Notes under the pieces: generated by a model
What the model saw: only the letters and a program-made list of their open reading frames with translations
The model's database searches: none
What the model was told of the DNA's origin: nothing
Assembly: GCF_001678755.1 (NCBI RefSeq)
Contig: NZ_LZDS01000002.1
Location: forward strand, 1 to 64,000
DNA: 64,000 nt
Origin: Acinetobacter gandensis
Lineage (GTDB): Bacteria > Pseudomonadota > Gammaproteobacteria > Pseudomonadales > Moraxellaceae
Reading direction: 5' to 3'
Program-made: the position numbers and the translations under genes
Shown: piece after piece, positions 1 through 11,599 of the stretch
How the letters are laid out: the number at the start of each line of letters is the position of its first letter
Position numbering within the stretch: position 1 is the first letter of the stretch

Positions 1-162
1 TGCGTCGGAGTAGGTTTGATTTCGCCCTTGTTTGCCTTTTGATGGCGCATACCATTGCGTAGCAGGATCAAACCAAATGGCAATATTTCCGCGACTCATA
101 AGTGCTCGGTTATATGCGGGCCAATTGGTTGTGCGGTAGATTTTGTGTGAAGGCTTCTTCAT
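1..162 (-). CDS. IS5-family transposase, N-terminal 54 codons (runs off window)
   Basis: Reverse translation from an ATG at 162 gives MKKPSHKIYRTTNWPAYNRA, followed by a segment with RGNIAIWFDP and KGKQGRNQTYSDA, and stays open to the window edge. The TNW-x-YN-x-AL-x-x-RG and QGRNQTYSD patterns are the N-terminal signature of IS5/IS903-group DDE transposases, which cut and paste the element. The catalytic DDE residues would lie outside the window. The start sits 37 bases inside the terminal repeat, as expected for these compact elements. Confidence 0.85.
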   Translation of the reverse strand, partial: MKKPSHKIYRTTNWPAYNRALMSRGNIAIWFDPATQWYAPSKGKQGRNQTYSDA

Positions 163-216
163 TTGAAAATTATATCGCTGAAAAAGCCTTTACAGATAGG
201 TTTGTGCAACAAAGCC
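1..216 (-). mobile_element. IS5-family (IS903-group) insertion sequence, one end only
   Basis: The stretch holds the start of a transposase gene reading off the left edge of the window. It is closed at 199-216 by an 18-bp terminal inverted repeat which, read on the minus strand, begins GGCTTTGTTGCACAAA. That tip is typical of IS903-group elements of the IS5 family in Acinetobacter. The other end and the target duplication lie outside the window. IS903-group elements usually duplicate 9 bp, so 217-225 is the candidate duplication on this side. Completeness of the element cannot be judged. Confidence 0.85.
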
Positions 217-433
217 GTTCATAATCATAAGAATATGCATCTATCCAACATTCATCCCATATTCACGCTTTTTAAGATCATAAAAAAGTACTTTTACAGC
301 ATTCACATGCATTTTCTGCTGAATTTAGAGCGTATCAAACCCAATCATCAACATATATTTTTTCAAATCAATCAAAGACAAAACCAAATATTCTCAATAT
401 GATAAAAAAATGCGTCAATTAAAGTTGAAGAAT

Positions 434-1498
434 ATGAATAGCAAGACAACAAAACAGATACTCGTCACAGGCGCAACAGGCTATATTGCCAGTTGGGTCA
501 TTAAAAACTTACTTGAACTTGGGCATACTGTACATGCCACAGTTCGAGATCTCAACAAAAAAGCCAGCTTCATCCATTTAGAAAACATTGCAGCAAAAAC
601 CAGTGGCACATTAAAATTATTCCAGGCCAATCTACTCGATCAAGGTGCATTCGATACAGCAATGCAGGGCTGCGATATTGTCATTCACATGGCGTCCCCT
701 TTTGTTGTGACCAACTATAAAGACGCAATTAAAGACATTATTGAGCCTGCGGTGATAGGCACTGAAAATGTACTCAATAGTGTAAATAAAACTGAATCAG
801 TTAAGCGAGTGGTGGTAACGTCAAGCATTGCATCAACTTATGGTGATGCAATTGATATTTTACAAACCAAACATAATCAGTTTGATGAATCACATTGGAA
901 CACTTCTAGCTCTGAGACGCATCAGCCTTATCCTTATTCAAAAGTTATGGCAGAGCGAAAAGCATGGGATATGCAAAAAGCACAACAACGCTGGGATTTG
1001 GTTTGCGTAAATCCAGCCTTAGTGATGGGCCCTTCATTAACAGCATCGACTCAGTCTGGCAGTGTTGAGGTTTTACAGCAGTTTGCCAACGGTATGACTT
1101 TGGCGGGTGTTCCACCAATGTGGAATGGAATTGTCGATGTCCGTGATGTCGCCGAAGCGCACGTACAAGCAGCATTAAACCCTAAAGCATCAGGTCGTTA
1201 TATCATTAGCGGTGGTACTTTAAGTTTATTAGAAATGGGGAAAATATTACGCTCGCATTTTGGTAATAAATTTCCTTTTCCACGTAATACCTTACCGAAG
1301 TTTGCCTTTAAAGCATTTGGCCCTCTTGCAGGTTTCCCACGAAAGTTTGTTGAACTGAATATGGGTTACCCAATTTACTTTAATGCTGAAAAAAGTAAAA
1401 CAGAATTGGGCATTGAGTACCGAGATATTCAACAAAGTGTGGTTGAACATTTCCAACAATTACTCGATGACGGTGTGGTTAAGCAATATATTCCGTAA
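434..1498 (+). CDS. NAD(P)-dependent epimerase/reductase, extended SDR family (dihydroflavonol-4-reductase-like)
   Basis: The protein is an extended short-chain dehydrogenase of about 354 residues. A Rossmann glycine motif, VTGATGYIAS, lies near the N-terminus. It is followed by HMASPF, the SSIAS strand, and a catalytic YPYSK (Tyr-x-x-x-Lys). This layout matches the dihydroflavonol reductase/cinnamoyl-CoA reductase-like aldehyde reductase group, which reduces carbonyls with NADPH; the substrate cannot be named. I chose ATG 434 over an in-frame ATG at 410 because family members begin just before the Rossmann strand. Neither start has a strong ribosome binding site. The gene stands alone, 218 bases inside the IS end, and converges on the TonB receptor with a shared terminator. 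Confidence 0.8.
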   Translation: MNSKTTKQILVTGATGYIASWVIKNLLELGHTVHATVRDLNKKASFIHLENIAAKTSGTLKLFQANLLDQGAFDTAMQGCDIVIHMASPFVVTNYKDAIKDIIEPAVIGTENVLNSVNKTESVKRVVVTSSIASTYGDAIDILQTKHNQFDESHWNTSSSETHQPYPYSKVMAERKAWDMQKAQQRWDLVCVNPALVMGPSLTASTQSGSVEVLQQFANGMTLAGVPPMWNGIVDVRDVAEAHVQAALNPKASGRYIISGGTLSLLEMGKILRSHFGNKFPFPRNTLPKFAFKAFGPLAGFPRKFVELNMGYPIYFNAEKSKTELGIEYRDIQQSVVEHFQQLLDDGVVKQYIP

Positions 1499-1511
1499 AT
1501 CATTCATTTGC

Positions 1512-1538
1512 AAAAAAGCCACCTGACGGTGGCTTTTT
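1512..1538. terminator. Bidirectional Rho-independent terminator
   Basis: The stem AAAAAGCCACC / GGTGGCTTTTT with loop TGAC is flanked by A- and T-runs. It lies between the convergent reductase gene and the TonB receptor gene and can serve both. Confidence 0.85.
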
Positions 1539-1559
1539 ATATAAAAAAACTAAACTAAC

Positions 1560-3738
1560 TTAGAAATCAAAAGTCACGCCGACTTTATAGGTACGAGGAC
1601 CACCCACTAAGGCATAACCTGAGTTGAATGTACCTTCCCAATATTTCTCATCAGTCACGTTATCAACATTGGCTAAGAATGTAGTATTTACACCACCCAA
1701 ATTGGTTTTATAACGCGCACCTAAATCTAAAATTGTATAGTCTGGTAGTTTAAGTGCATTGGTTTCATTTAAGTACTGTTCACTCACGTAGTTTGCACGT
1801 GCATTCACATTTAATCCATCTACATAAGGTACTGCATAATCTAAGCCAAGCGTTGCGGTAAAGTCAGGAATACCATATACCGTATTACCTTGATTAGTTA
1901 CGCCACTTTTCACCGCTGCTTTGGTATATTCAGCATCGATATAAGCCAAACTACCCATCAGATTTAGACCTGTATAAATCTCTCCTGAAAATGACCATTC
2001 CACGCCACGTGAACGTGTTTCTGCATCATCTGTGGTAATTTGATTGATTGTACTATTGGGTTGACCATCAGAATATGAAGATACCATGGTCGATGGTTTT
2101 TCAATTTGATAAAGGGCAAATGTATTCAACCAAGAACCTGCTTGATATTTTGCACCCAATTCATATTGCTTAGTTTGAAATGGCGCGAAGGTAACATTAT
2201 TGTTGGCATCTGCAACATTATTCACCGTTACACCTTCAGAAAGTCCCTCTACATAGTTTGCATAAATAGAAAGATTCTCACCAAAAGGTTTAACCACAAC
2301 ACCTAAGCTTGGCGAAATTTTATCATCTTGATAGCCAGTCTTTCTTTGTAAATTCTTGGTATCGATATCCTGATAGCGTGCACCAACAATTAGCTGCAAT
2401 TTATCATCTAACATCGAAATCTGATCAGACACCGTATAGCTGACATATTTATTGTCTAAGTTTGGTTGAACCACAGGATAAGCTAAAGGCATACCGACAG
2501 TGGTGTTAGGATCATATAAATTGGTTGAATCAATATTCTCTTGCGTCGCTTTCACATGCTGATCTGTTTCTTTGGTCAAGTAGTCAGCTCTTACATTTAA
2601 GGCATGTTTTACAGCACCTGTATTAAACTTATATTGGAAACCTGTATTGGCTGATGTAATCGACTCAGATGACCCTGTACGATAGTACTGTGAAGTAGCA
2701 TGACCATCAGCTTGCCCTACGATAAGACGTGTGCCAAAAATGTGTCCGCTATAGGCCTTTTCAATATGCCCTACACCCGCATACACATTTAAATCAGGCG
2801 TGAATGCATATTCACCACTTAATCCTACAAACTCACTATCTGTATGACCTTCTAAATTACTAAAATAATTGGTATCGCCTTTAGGCGCATCAAGTACGCC
2901 ATTATAGATATGACCATGTGCGTCTTTCACCCCAAACGCGACCATCGCAGGTGAGCCACCATTACGATCATCACGTACCGCAAAAGCATCAAAATTTAGT
3001 TTTAATTTATCCGTTGTATAGTCTGCAGCAATTGCACCTGATGCATGTTTATCTTCCATGCCTTCAATAATGTGCTCACCTTGACCATAAGCACCATTCA
3101 CACGTAGACCAAATTCTTTTTCAGCACCAAAACGTCGCGAAACGTCAAAACCTGATTGGTAAAAACCACCTTCTTCCATTGAAGCTGAAACTTGAGTTTT
3201 TTCTTTATCTGCACGCTTAGTTTTAGCGATGACCACACCACCGACCCCACCAGCAGGCGACATACCTGCAACCAAGGCATTCGGGCCTTTTAAAACCGTT
3301 ACCGAATCTAAAAATTCAGTCGGTACGCGTCCATAAGGCGCCATTACCGTACATACCATTGAGTGCAATGTCATCGTGATTGATGTCAAAGCCACGAATA
3401 TTAAAGTTTTCGTTTAAATGACCTTGGTTGGTTGTAATACGGATACTCGCATCATTTTTTAAAACTTCACCAACTGTCGTAGCCTGCTGTTCTTCAATTA
3501 ATTTTTCACTATATGCAGCAACGCTAAATGGCGTATCAACAATTTTTTTATTTCCCAGTGCACCAAGGTCTGTCTGCGCTTTCAATTTTCCATTTGCAAG
3601 CTGCTTTTCAGCTGGTACCTCAACTTCAATCGTTTCAAGCACAGTTCGCTCTGCTGCATTTACTACTGCAGATGTGCCCACCCCTAAGATCGCGATTGAA
3701 ATCGCACGGACTAAATGAGTTTTTGGAAAATTGATCAT
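1560..3738 (-). pseudogene. TonB-dependent siderophore receptor, broken by a frameshift
   Basis: Two overlapping reading frames together encode one outer-membrane receptor of about 725 residues. The N-terminal part (3738 to about 3345) has a signal peptide ending VVNAAERT and a plug-domain start with TPFSVAAYSEKLI and NIRGFDI. The second frame continues with APYGRVPTEFLDSVTVLKGP and GGVGGVV, then a long beta-barrel ending in Phe (KVGVTFDF). The frame changes near 3343-3346, where removing one base restores the peptide MYGMAPYGRVP. Such receptors import ferric siderophores using TonB energy. A Fur-like box upstream supports iron control. The break is either a real mutation or a sequencing error; the rest of the barrel shows no further damage, so a recent event or an error is likely. 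Confidence 0.85.
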
Positions 3739-3757
3739 TGTTGAACGCTTAATTTAT

Positions 3758-3776
3758 TTGAATAAGAATCATTATT
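3758..3776 (-). promoter_or_regulatory. Candidate Fur box upstream of the TonB receptor
   Basis: The 19 bases containing GAATAAGAATCATTATT match the classical Fur consensus GATAATGATAATCATTATC at 13 of 19 positions when aligned by hand. They lie 20 bases before the receptor start codon. Repression of siderophore receptors by Fur under iron-replete conditions is established; its action at this site is inferred. Confidence 0.6.
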
Positions 3777-3787
3777 ATATGCAGAAT

Positions 3788-3810
3788 GATTCTCACCACT
3801 ATTGAGAATC
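3788..3810. promoter_or_regulatory. Inverted repeat in the receptor promoter, possible second Fur site
   Basis: The arms GATTCTCA and TGAGAATC are perfect 8-bp complements separated by 7 bases. GAGAATC-type half sites are common in Fur operators, and the repeat lies directly upstream of the first candidate box. Tandem Fur sites are usual in strongly iron-regulated receptors. Confidence 0.4.
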
Positions 3811-4072
3811 TCGTTTTAAAATCTAATTTTTATCAGTAATTAAAATCTTAAAAAAAGTAAAACTATTATTTTTTTAAATAAGTAATTGTTAAAAAAGAAT
3901 AAAAATCATATTTAAAAAATAAAATTAGATTTTAATCGAATAAAATTTGAGTTCTATTTGATTAATAATTAAACAGATGACTAACTAAGTTTAAGGACCA
4001 TTTAAGCTTTATTAGATATTGATGTGGGTTTTCCTCATTTCATGAACAACTTTTTCACTTTTCGACTTAGCA
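3811..4072. other. AT-rich intergenic region without a recognised gene
   Basis: The stretch is very A/T-rich with poly-A and poly-T runs. I see no plausible coding frame and no RNA gene. It probably carries the distal part of the receptor promoter region. Confidence 0.5.
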
Positions 4073-4101
4073 AAAAAAGAGGCATCGCTATGCCTCTTTT
4101 T
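4073..4101 (-). terminator. Rho-independent terminator after ligA
   Basis: AAAAAGAGGCAT / ATGCCTCTTTTT form a stem around a 4-base loop, with a T-run in the ligA direction. It lies 35 bases past the ligA stop. Confidence 0.8.
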
Positions 4102-4135
4102 ATCTTCACTTAAACCACCAATAATTCTTCAGGAT

Positions 4136-6203
<2,068 letters not shown>

Positions 6204-6264
6204 TAATATTTCATTTTCTGTCGCTATTATAGAAATCCACTCGGTGAGTTTCAATCTTCGACCA

Positions 6265-7293
6265 TTAAACTTCAATGGCTTGACCTTGACGATAATCAAT
6301 TGCTTGATGACGCCAGTGTTCACGCATTTGCGGTGTGAACTCTTGGTTATTTTGGTCGTAGACCGTACCATCAATTTCACGAGCAATCAGACGTGCGATG
6401 CTATCCATGGTATCAAAGGCATTTTGCACATCGCTGTGTGGTAATGCCAAGAAGAATGCCAAACCTTTGACTTCTTCCGTTGATAACGTTTCAAGATCAA
6501 AACCGGCCGGAATACCATCACTATTCATCTGTAATACAGAGAACAATAATTTATTACCTTCTTCATCATAACGATGGAAACACGCCATTTCACCATAACG
6601 TAGACCGTATTTAAGTAAAACTTTTAGCGCTTTTTCACCAGATAACGCGCGGCTATCTGGGAATACATTTAGCGCAATATAAGTTTCGGCAGTCGCTAAA
6701 GCACTTTCTTCATCCACAATTTTTTGTTCATGTAGATGCGCATCTAAAATACTGCTTTCTTCATCAAAATCGCTGATTTCTGCTTTTTCAATGTTGCTGT
6801 TCACACTAAATTCAGGTGCTTTTTCTGCAACTAATGAATCCTCAGACGGCTCAAGTTTTGTAGTTTCTGCTTGAACTTCAATTTGCGACTTATCAAGCGT
6901 TGTTTCAGCAACCTGATCTAAATCCACTTTATCAACAACAGTTTCTGACTTTTCTAATGCAGCTTCGACAACTTCTGATTGAATAGCCTCCACAGATGCA
7001 GCAGCTTTCGGTTCAAGGCTTTCAGTTTTATCTTCTTGTGCCACTTCAACAGCTTTTTCATCCGACACTTGCGCAGCTTGTTCAGTCAACGTAGGTTCAA
7101 CACGTGCTGTTTCCGCCGCTTGTAATTGGCTACGTACATGACGAGGGATCACAGGCTGTTGACTGTCAGGGTCGATATGCAATTCTGAATCTAAGGATGG
7201 GGCTGCGTCAGCAGGCTTACGAAACATCATTCGAATGCCCACGACCATAATAATAACCGCTATTACAATCCCTACGATTGTGGTGATTTCCAT
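6265..7293 (-). CDS. zipA: Cell division protein ZipA
   Basis: ZipA tethers FtsZ filaments to the inner membrane at the division site. The 342-residue protein starts with a single membrane anchor (residues about 4-23, TIVGIVIAVIIMVVGIRMMF). A long acidic linker rich in Glu, Ala and Val follows. A C-terminal ZipA domain begins near residue 200 (TYIALNVFPDSRALSGEKAL) and includes FFLALPHSD. The anchor, disordered linker and globular-domain order is the family layout. It starts 1 base after the smc stop, so the two are co-transcribed and probably translationally coupled. Confidence 0.93.
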   Translation of the reverse strand: MEITTIVGIVIAVIIMVVGIRMMFRKPADAAPSLDSELHIDPDSQQPVIPRHVRSQLQAAETARVEPTLTEQAAQVSDEKAVEVAQEDKTESLEPKAAASVEAIQSEVVEAALEKSETVVDKVDLDQVAETTLDKSQIEVQAETTKLEPSEDSLVAEKAPEFSVNSNIEKAEISDFDEESSILDAHLHEQKIVDEESALATAETYIALNVFPDSRALSGEKALKVLLKYGLRYGEMACFHRYDEEGNKLLFSVLQMNSDGIPAGFDLETLSTEEVKGLAFFLALPHSDVQNAFDTMDSIARLIAREIDGTVYDQNNQEFTPQMREHWRHQAIDYRQGQAIEV

Positions 7294-7294
7294 G

Positions 7295-10200
7295 TTATGC
7301 CTCCGCAGCTAAACCGTATTCTTTGGCCTGCTCAATATTAACAGTCACTAGTTTTGAAGTTCCTGGTTCTGGCATGGTCACACCCAACAGATCCGTCGCC
7401 ATTGTCATTGCTAGTTTATTGTGTGTAATGTAAATAAATTGCACTTGTTCGGAAAGTTCTTTTACAAGATTACAAAATCTTCCTACATTGGCATCATCTA
7501 AAGGTGCATCTACTTCGTCTAAAACGCAAAAAGGGGCTGGATTTAAACGGAATATTGCAAAGACCAATGCCAATGCTGTTAATGCTTTTTCACCACCCGA
7601 TAACAATGCCAAAGAACTGTTTCGTTTACCCGGTGGTCGAGCCATTAGTTTTACACCCGATTGCCAGCCATCTTCAAGGCTTAAACTTGCTTCACCACCA
7701 TTAAATACTTTAGGGAACAGTTCTTGTAATTCTGCATTAACCTTATCAAAGGTGGTCATGAATAACTTACGTGTTTCCTGATCAATGCTTTTCATAGCAG
7801 CTTGCAACTGCTCAACAGTTTTTTGCAAATCATCAATTTGATGACTCAGATCTTCAAAGCGCTTCGCAACTTCTGTGTATTCCTCAGCTGCTGCCAAATT
7901 GACTGCGCCTAATTTATCAAACTGCTGTTGGGCTTTTTCAAGCTTCTGCTGATGTGATGCGACATCAATGCTTAGACCAGTCAGCATCTCACTATTCATT
8001 TCTTTCAATTGTTCTGAATAATGCTGCAGATCCGACTGTGCTGACTGCCAAGCCAGACGCTTTTCTTCCAACTGTGTGCGCAGCTTTTCATCTTGTTGCT
8101 GATGTGAGTGACGCTGCTCAGTCAATGTCTGCTGCTTGGTCTGTACATTATTCAGTTCGAGCTGCCAATCATTCCAAGTTTTTTGCAAACGTTCAGTGAT
8201 TTGAGCCTGTTCAGAATACTGCGACTCGAGTGCCGGTAATTCAAGCTGTACAGGATCAACAAACTTCTTCGCCTGTTCCATTTGCCCCAAAATTTGTTGG
8301 GTTTGTGCTTTTAAAAACACAGCATCTTTTTCCAACAATTCAATTTGCTGTTTGGTTTGTACGGATTGACGGCGCACAATTTCCAATTCTTGCTGGTTAT
8401 GTAGAACCACTTGTTGTGCTGACTCTAAATTTCCAGTCAACTCTTCCACTTGAAACTGCAAGGTTTTGTAGTTTGGTAAGGCTTGCTCAAGCTTCATATT
8501 CAATGCATGCAGATCAATTTCTAGATCATCTTTTTGCATGGCATCTTCTTCAAGCTGCTCTTCCAGTTGTTGCAATTGATCTTGCAATTGTTGCTTTTGC
8601 AAAGCAAAAGCTTGGTTTGAGCTTTGAACTTTGGTAATTGCCAAATCAAGGTTTTGACTGTCTTTTTGCCATGTCTTGAGTTGGTTTTGCTGTTGCTGCA
8701 AGTGTTGTTGTAAGTCCTGTACAGCTTGCTGCAACTCAGGTAAAGCTACTTCTGCTTGTTCAAGCTGCGGCTGTAGCACAGACAATGAGGTTGTCAATTC
8801 ATCCAAGCGAATGCGGTGGCTCAGCGCACCCTGTCCGGCTTGACTGTCTTCGTCATAGTCCAGGCCAATCACCCAGTCCTGCCCCACGTGATAACCATCT
8901 AACGTTAAAATGGATTGACCTGATTGCAACTGCGCTTGATGCCGCATGGCTTGGTTTAAAGTCTCAGCCACTGCGACCTGCTGCCAAATTGAATATTGTG
9001 GCGCTTCGATCCATGCAGCAAGTGGTGTTAAGTCACAAATTTGACTATGTGACTGATTCGATTGTGCTTTAAGCTGTCGTGCCACGCTGTCTTGAAATGC
9101 GTCGTCCGATTCTAAGACTTGGGCATTTAGCCATTTGGCTAAGAATTTTTCCACCAACTGTGCATGAACTTTGCCTTGCGCCGTCAGTTTTAAGCTTTGC
9201 ATTAAACGTTGACGCTGGCTTTGCTGCTTCGGACTAGATTTGATTAACAGCTGATTCAGGTTTTTCTGTTCAGACAACAGTACCTGTATTTCAGATTTAA
9301 GCTGCATCACATTTTGTTTATGCTGAGCCTGCTGTTCTTGTGCCGCAATCAATTTAACTTGAAGATCAGTAATCAACTGCTCTTGCTGTGCTACCTGTTG
9401 CTGTAATTGCTGTTTGTCTTGTTCATAATGTTCGAGCTCATCTTGCTGGGCTTGGTTCTGAATTTGACCGCGTTGCTGTTGTAGCGTTTCCCGTTGCTGT
9501 TCAATGCGACTAATATTTTTGGTGAGTTGCTCACTTTGTGCCAACATTTGCAGTTTTTGTTGTTGCTGTTTCTCAACTTGAGTACGTACTAATTCAAACT
9601 GCTGTGTAGCTTGTTGCTGCTGTGCTTTTAAGTCGGCAAGTTGCTGAGTGTGATCTTGAGTGCTGCTTTCTTGTTGCTGTAATTGCTCAGTGAACACATC
9701 TTGCTGTTCTTGCAAGGTTTCAAGTTGCAGTTCTAATAACTGTAAGCGCTCTTTGGTTTGGGCTTTTTGTTTTTCTAGCTCTACTAAACTTGCTGAATTT
9801 TGTGCAAATAAACCTTGTTTTTGCTCCAAGGTCATTTTCAATTCAGAAAGCTTTTTTTCTGCTTGTTGCCATTCACTTTGTAGCGGCGTCGATTGTTGAA
9901 TCAAACGTTGGAACAGAGCACTGGTTGAGGTCAAATCATGTTCTAAGGTATTCAACTCAGAGCGTACTAATTTAAAAGTTTCGCCCAGTTCCGTCATTTG
10001 TACGGTGTATTCTTGCTGCAAACGGGTACTTTGCTCACATTGAAAGGACAGTACTTCAATTTTAATTGTGCGAATCTGGGTTTCGAGTTCTTTGTATTGC
10101 ACCGCAGTTTCTGACTGGCGCTTTAGGGTCTTTAGCTGAGATTTTAACTCTGCGGCAATATCTTCCAAACGTTCAAGGTTTTGCGTGGTGTGCTCAAGGT

Positions 10201-10747
10201 GCAATAACGTTTCACGTCGGCGTGCTTGATAACGTGACACACCCGCAGCTTCTTCAATATAGACCCGCATTTCTTCAGGCTTGGCATCGACCAAACGGTT
10301 AATCATGCCCTGTTCAATAATTGCATATGAACGCGGACCTAAACCTGTCCCCAGAAAAATATCGGTAATATCACGACGGCGGCATTTGGTGCCATTTAAG
10401 AAATATTCAGACTTACCATCACGGTTAACCTGACGACGCACTGCCAGTTCATTATAGGCATTATACGCCCCACCGAGCTTGCCATAGGTATTATCAAAGC
10501 GCAGTTCAACACTTGCCACACCGACAGGCTTACGCTTTGCTGTGCCCGTAAAAATAACGTCCTGCATGGTACCACCACGCAATTGGCGGGCGCTTGATTC
10601 ACCCATGACCCAACGAATGGCATCAATCACATTAGATTTACCACAGCCATTCGGGCCAACAACCGCACTACGGTTGCCTTCAAATTTTAATGTTGTGCTG
10701 TCGGCAAAAGATTTGAAGCCGGAAAGTTTTAAGCTGCTTAAACGCAT
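7295..10747 (-). CDS. smc: Chromosome partition protein SMC
   Basis: SMC is the ATPase that organises and segregates the chromosome with ScpA and ScpB. At 1150 residues it has full length. Walker A is GPNGCGKSN (residues 31-39). The ABC signature LSGGEKALTA starts at 1049 and Walker B is FCVLDEVDAP. Two long coiled-coil arms flank a central hinge near residues 520-640. The arms are unusually rich in glutamine, which I read as lineage-specific composition. The gene lies 10 bases after a GntR-type regulator gene and 1 base before zipA. Confidence 0.97.
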   Translation of the reverse strand: MRLSSLKLSGFKSFADSTTLKFEGNRSAVVGPNGCGKSNVIDAIRWVMGESSARQLRGGTMQDVIFTGTAKRKPVGVASVELRFDNTYGKLGGAYNAYNELAVRRQVNRDGKSEYFLNGTKCRRRDITDIFLGTGLGPRSYAIIEQGMINRLVDAKPEEMRVYIEEAAGVSRYQARRRETLLHLEHTTQNLERLEDIAAELKSQLKTLKRQSETAVQYKELETQIRTIKIEVLSFQCEQSTRLQQEYTVQMTELGETFKLVRSELNTLEHDLTSTSALFQRLIQQSTPLQSEWQQAEKKLSELKMTLEQKQGLFAQNSASLVELEKQKAQTKERLQLLELQLETLQEQQDVFTEQLQQQESSTQDHTQQLADLKAQQQQATQQFELVRTQVEKQQQQKLQMLAQSEQLTKNISRIEQQRETLQQQRGQIQNQAQQDELEHYEQDKQQLQQQVAQQEQLITDLQVKLIAAQEQQAQHKQNVMQLKSEIQVLLSEQKNLNQLLIKSSPKQQSQRQRLMQSLKLTAQGKVHAQLVEKFLAKWLNAQVLESDDAFQDSVARQLKAQSNQSHSQICDLTPLAAWIEAPQYSIWQQVAVAETLNQAMRHQAQLQSGQSILTLDGYHVGQDWVIGLDYDEDSQAGQGALSHRIRLDELTTSLSVLQPQLEQAEVALPELQQAVQDLQQHLQQQQNQLKTWQKDSQNLDLAITKVQSSNQAFALQKQQLQDQLQQLEEQLEEDAMQKDDLEIDLHALNMKLEQALPNYKTLQFQVEELTGNLESAQQVVLHNQQELEIVRRQSVQTKQQIELLEKDAVFLKAQTQQILGQMEQAKKFVDPVQLELPALESQYSEQAQITERLQKTWNDWQLELNNVQTKQQTLTEQRHSHQQQDEKLRTQLEEKRLAWQSAQSDLQHYSEQLKEMNSEMLTGLSIDVASHQQKLEKAQQQFDKLGAVNLAAAEEYTEVAKRFEDLSHQIDDLQKTVEQLQAAMKSIDQETRKLFMTTFDKVNAELQELFPKVFNGGEASLSLEDGWQSGVKLMARPPGKRNSSLALLSGGEKALTALALVFAIFRLNPAPFCVLDEVDAPLDDANVGRFCNLVKELSEQVQFIYITHNKLAMTMATDLLGVTMPEPGTSKLVTVNIEQAKEYGLAAEA

Positions 10748-10757
10748 AGTGTCCTGA

Positions 10758-11453
10758 TCAACGGCGTGAACGTCTCGCCCACGCTAATTCGATTTGTTTC
10801 ATCCGTGTTAGTGATTCCAACACAAGGTTGCGTAAGTGTCGACAAAAATCTTCCATAAATAAAGTAGCCTGATGTGTTTTTCTGATTAAAACCGCATCAG
10901 TTACCAATTTAAATAAATCATAAGATTCTTGCAGTTCTCGCCTTGAAATATTCAGCGTTAAAAAATAACTTCTTCGGAGTGAAGGCAATAACTCTTGGTA
11001 ATAACGCATGAGGTAGGCATTGCCAACCATTTCGTGCTGACGAGCCATACCCTGAAAGATCAAATCATAAAACTTTTCAGTATTGCCTTGGCGGGTTTCA
11101 ACTTCTAATTGCTCAAGTAATAGCTGAATGCGCTCTGCTTCATGGCTACGCCAAGTTTCAGCCATACGGTGAACAATTTGCCCCAACAATAAAGAAGCAA
11201 TATCGAATAAAGATCGCACTTGTAAGGCCGACATTTCCGAAACCAACGCACCACGACGTGGATATATTTCAATCAACTGGGTTCTTTCTAGAATCAAAAG
11301 GGCTTCACGAACAGAGCCTCGACTCACATCCAATTCTGCGGCAATGCGCAATTCTTGAATACGCTCACCTTCCACCAACTCTCCGCGAATAATCTGTTCG
11401 CCGATATGTTTGGCAATTTGTTCTGATAAACTGTCCGCTTCTTGTTGTTGCAT
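10758..11453 (-). CDS. GntR-family transcriptional regulator, FCD subfamily
   Basis: The 231-residue protein has an N-terminal winged helix-turn-helix (SLSEQIAKHIGEQIIRGEL, then ELDVSRGSVREALLILE). The C-terminal all-helical half fits the FCD ligand-binding fold, with HEMVGN and a late histidine (FCRHLRNLVLE) as possible metal ligands. Regulators of this subgroup usually sense small carboxylates; the ligand here is unknown. The stop lies only 10 bases before smc, so read-through into smc is likely. A perfect 13-bp palindrome of FadR/FCD-operator type lies 93 bases upstream, suggesting autoregulation. Confidence 0.88.
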   Translation of the reverse strand: MQQQEADSLSEQIAKHIGEQIIRGELVEGERIQELRIAAELDVSRGSVREALLILERTQLIEIYPRRGALVSEMSALQVRSLFDIASLLLGQIVHRMAETWRSHEAERIQLLLEQLEVETRQGNTEKFYDLIFQGMARQHEMVGNAYLMRYYQELLPSLRRSYFLTLNISRRELQESYDLFKLVTDAVLIRKTHQATLFMEDFCRHLRNLVLESLTRMKQIELAWARRSRR

Positions 11454-11545
11454 ACTATTCCTGTCTTGTTTTTATAAGATGCAATGCTGAGATTTAACTC
11501 AATCATGCTGCATTAAAAACGATTTACAGGTCAGATGAATATGAC

Positions 11546-11558
11546 ATTGTCGGACAAT
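11546..11558. promoter_or_regulatory. Candidate operator for the GntR/FCD regulator
   Basis: ATTGTC G GACAAT is a perfect palindrome and fits the FadR-subfamily operator pattern (TNGT-N3-ACNA). It lies between the TauE gene stop and the regulator start. Autoregulation is inferred from position and sequence only. Confidence 0.5.
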
Positions 11559-11599
11559 CTTGTGTCTTAAAAGCCAATCCTTGGCAATTTAAACCGTCC

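Noticed and set aside
163..402. 79-codon plus-strand frame starting inside the IS end
   Set aside because: It crosses the IS terminus and encodes no family motif. The opposite strand is the transposase leader.
8000..10300. Several plus-strand frames opposite smc
   Set aside because: They are shadows of the strongly biased coiled-coil codons of smc on the other strand.
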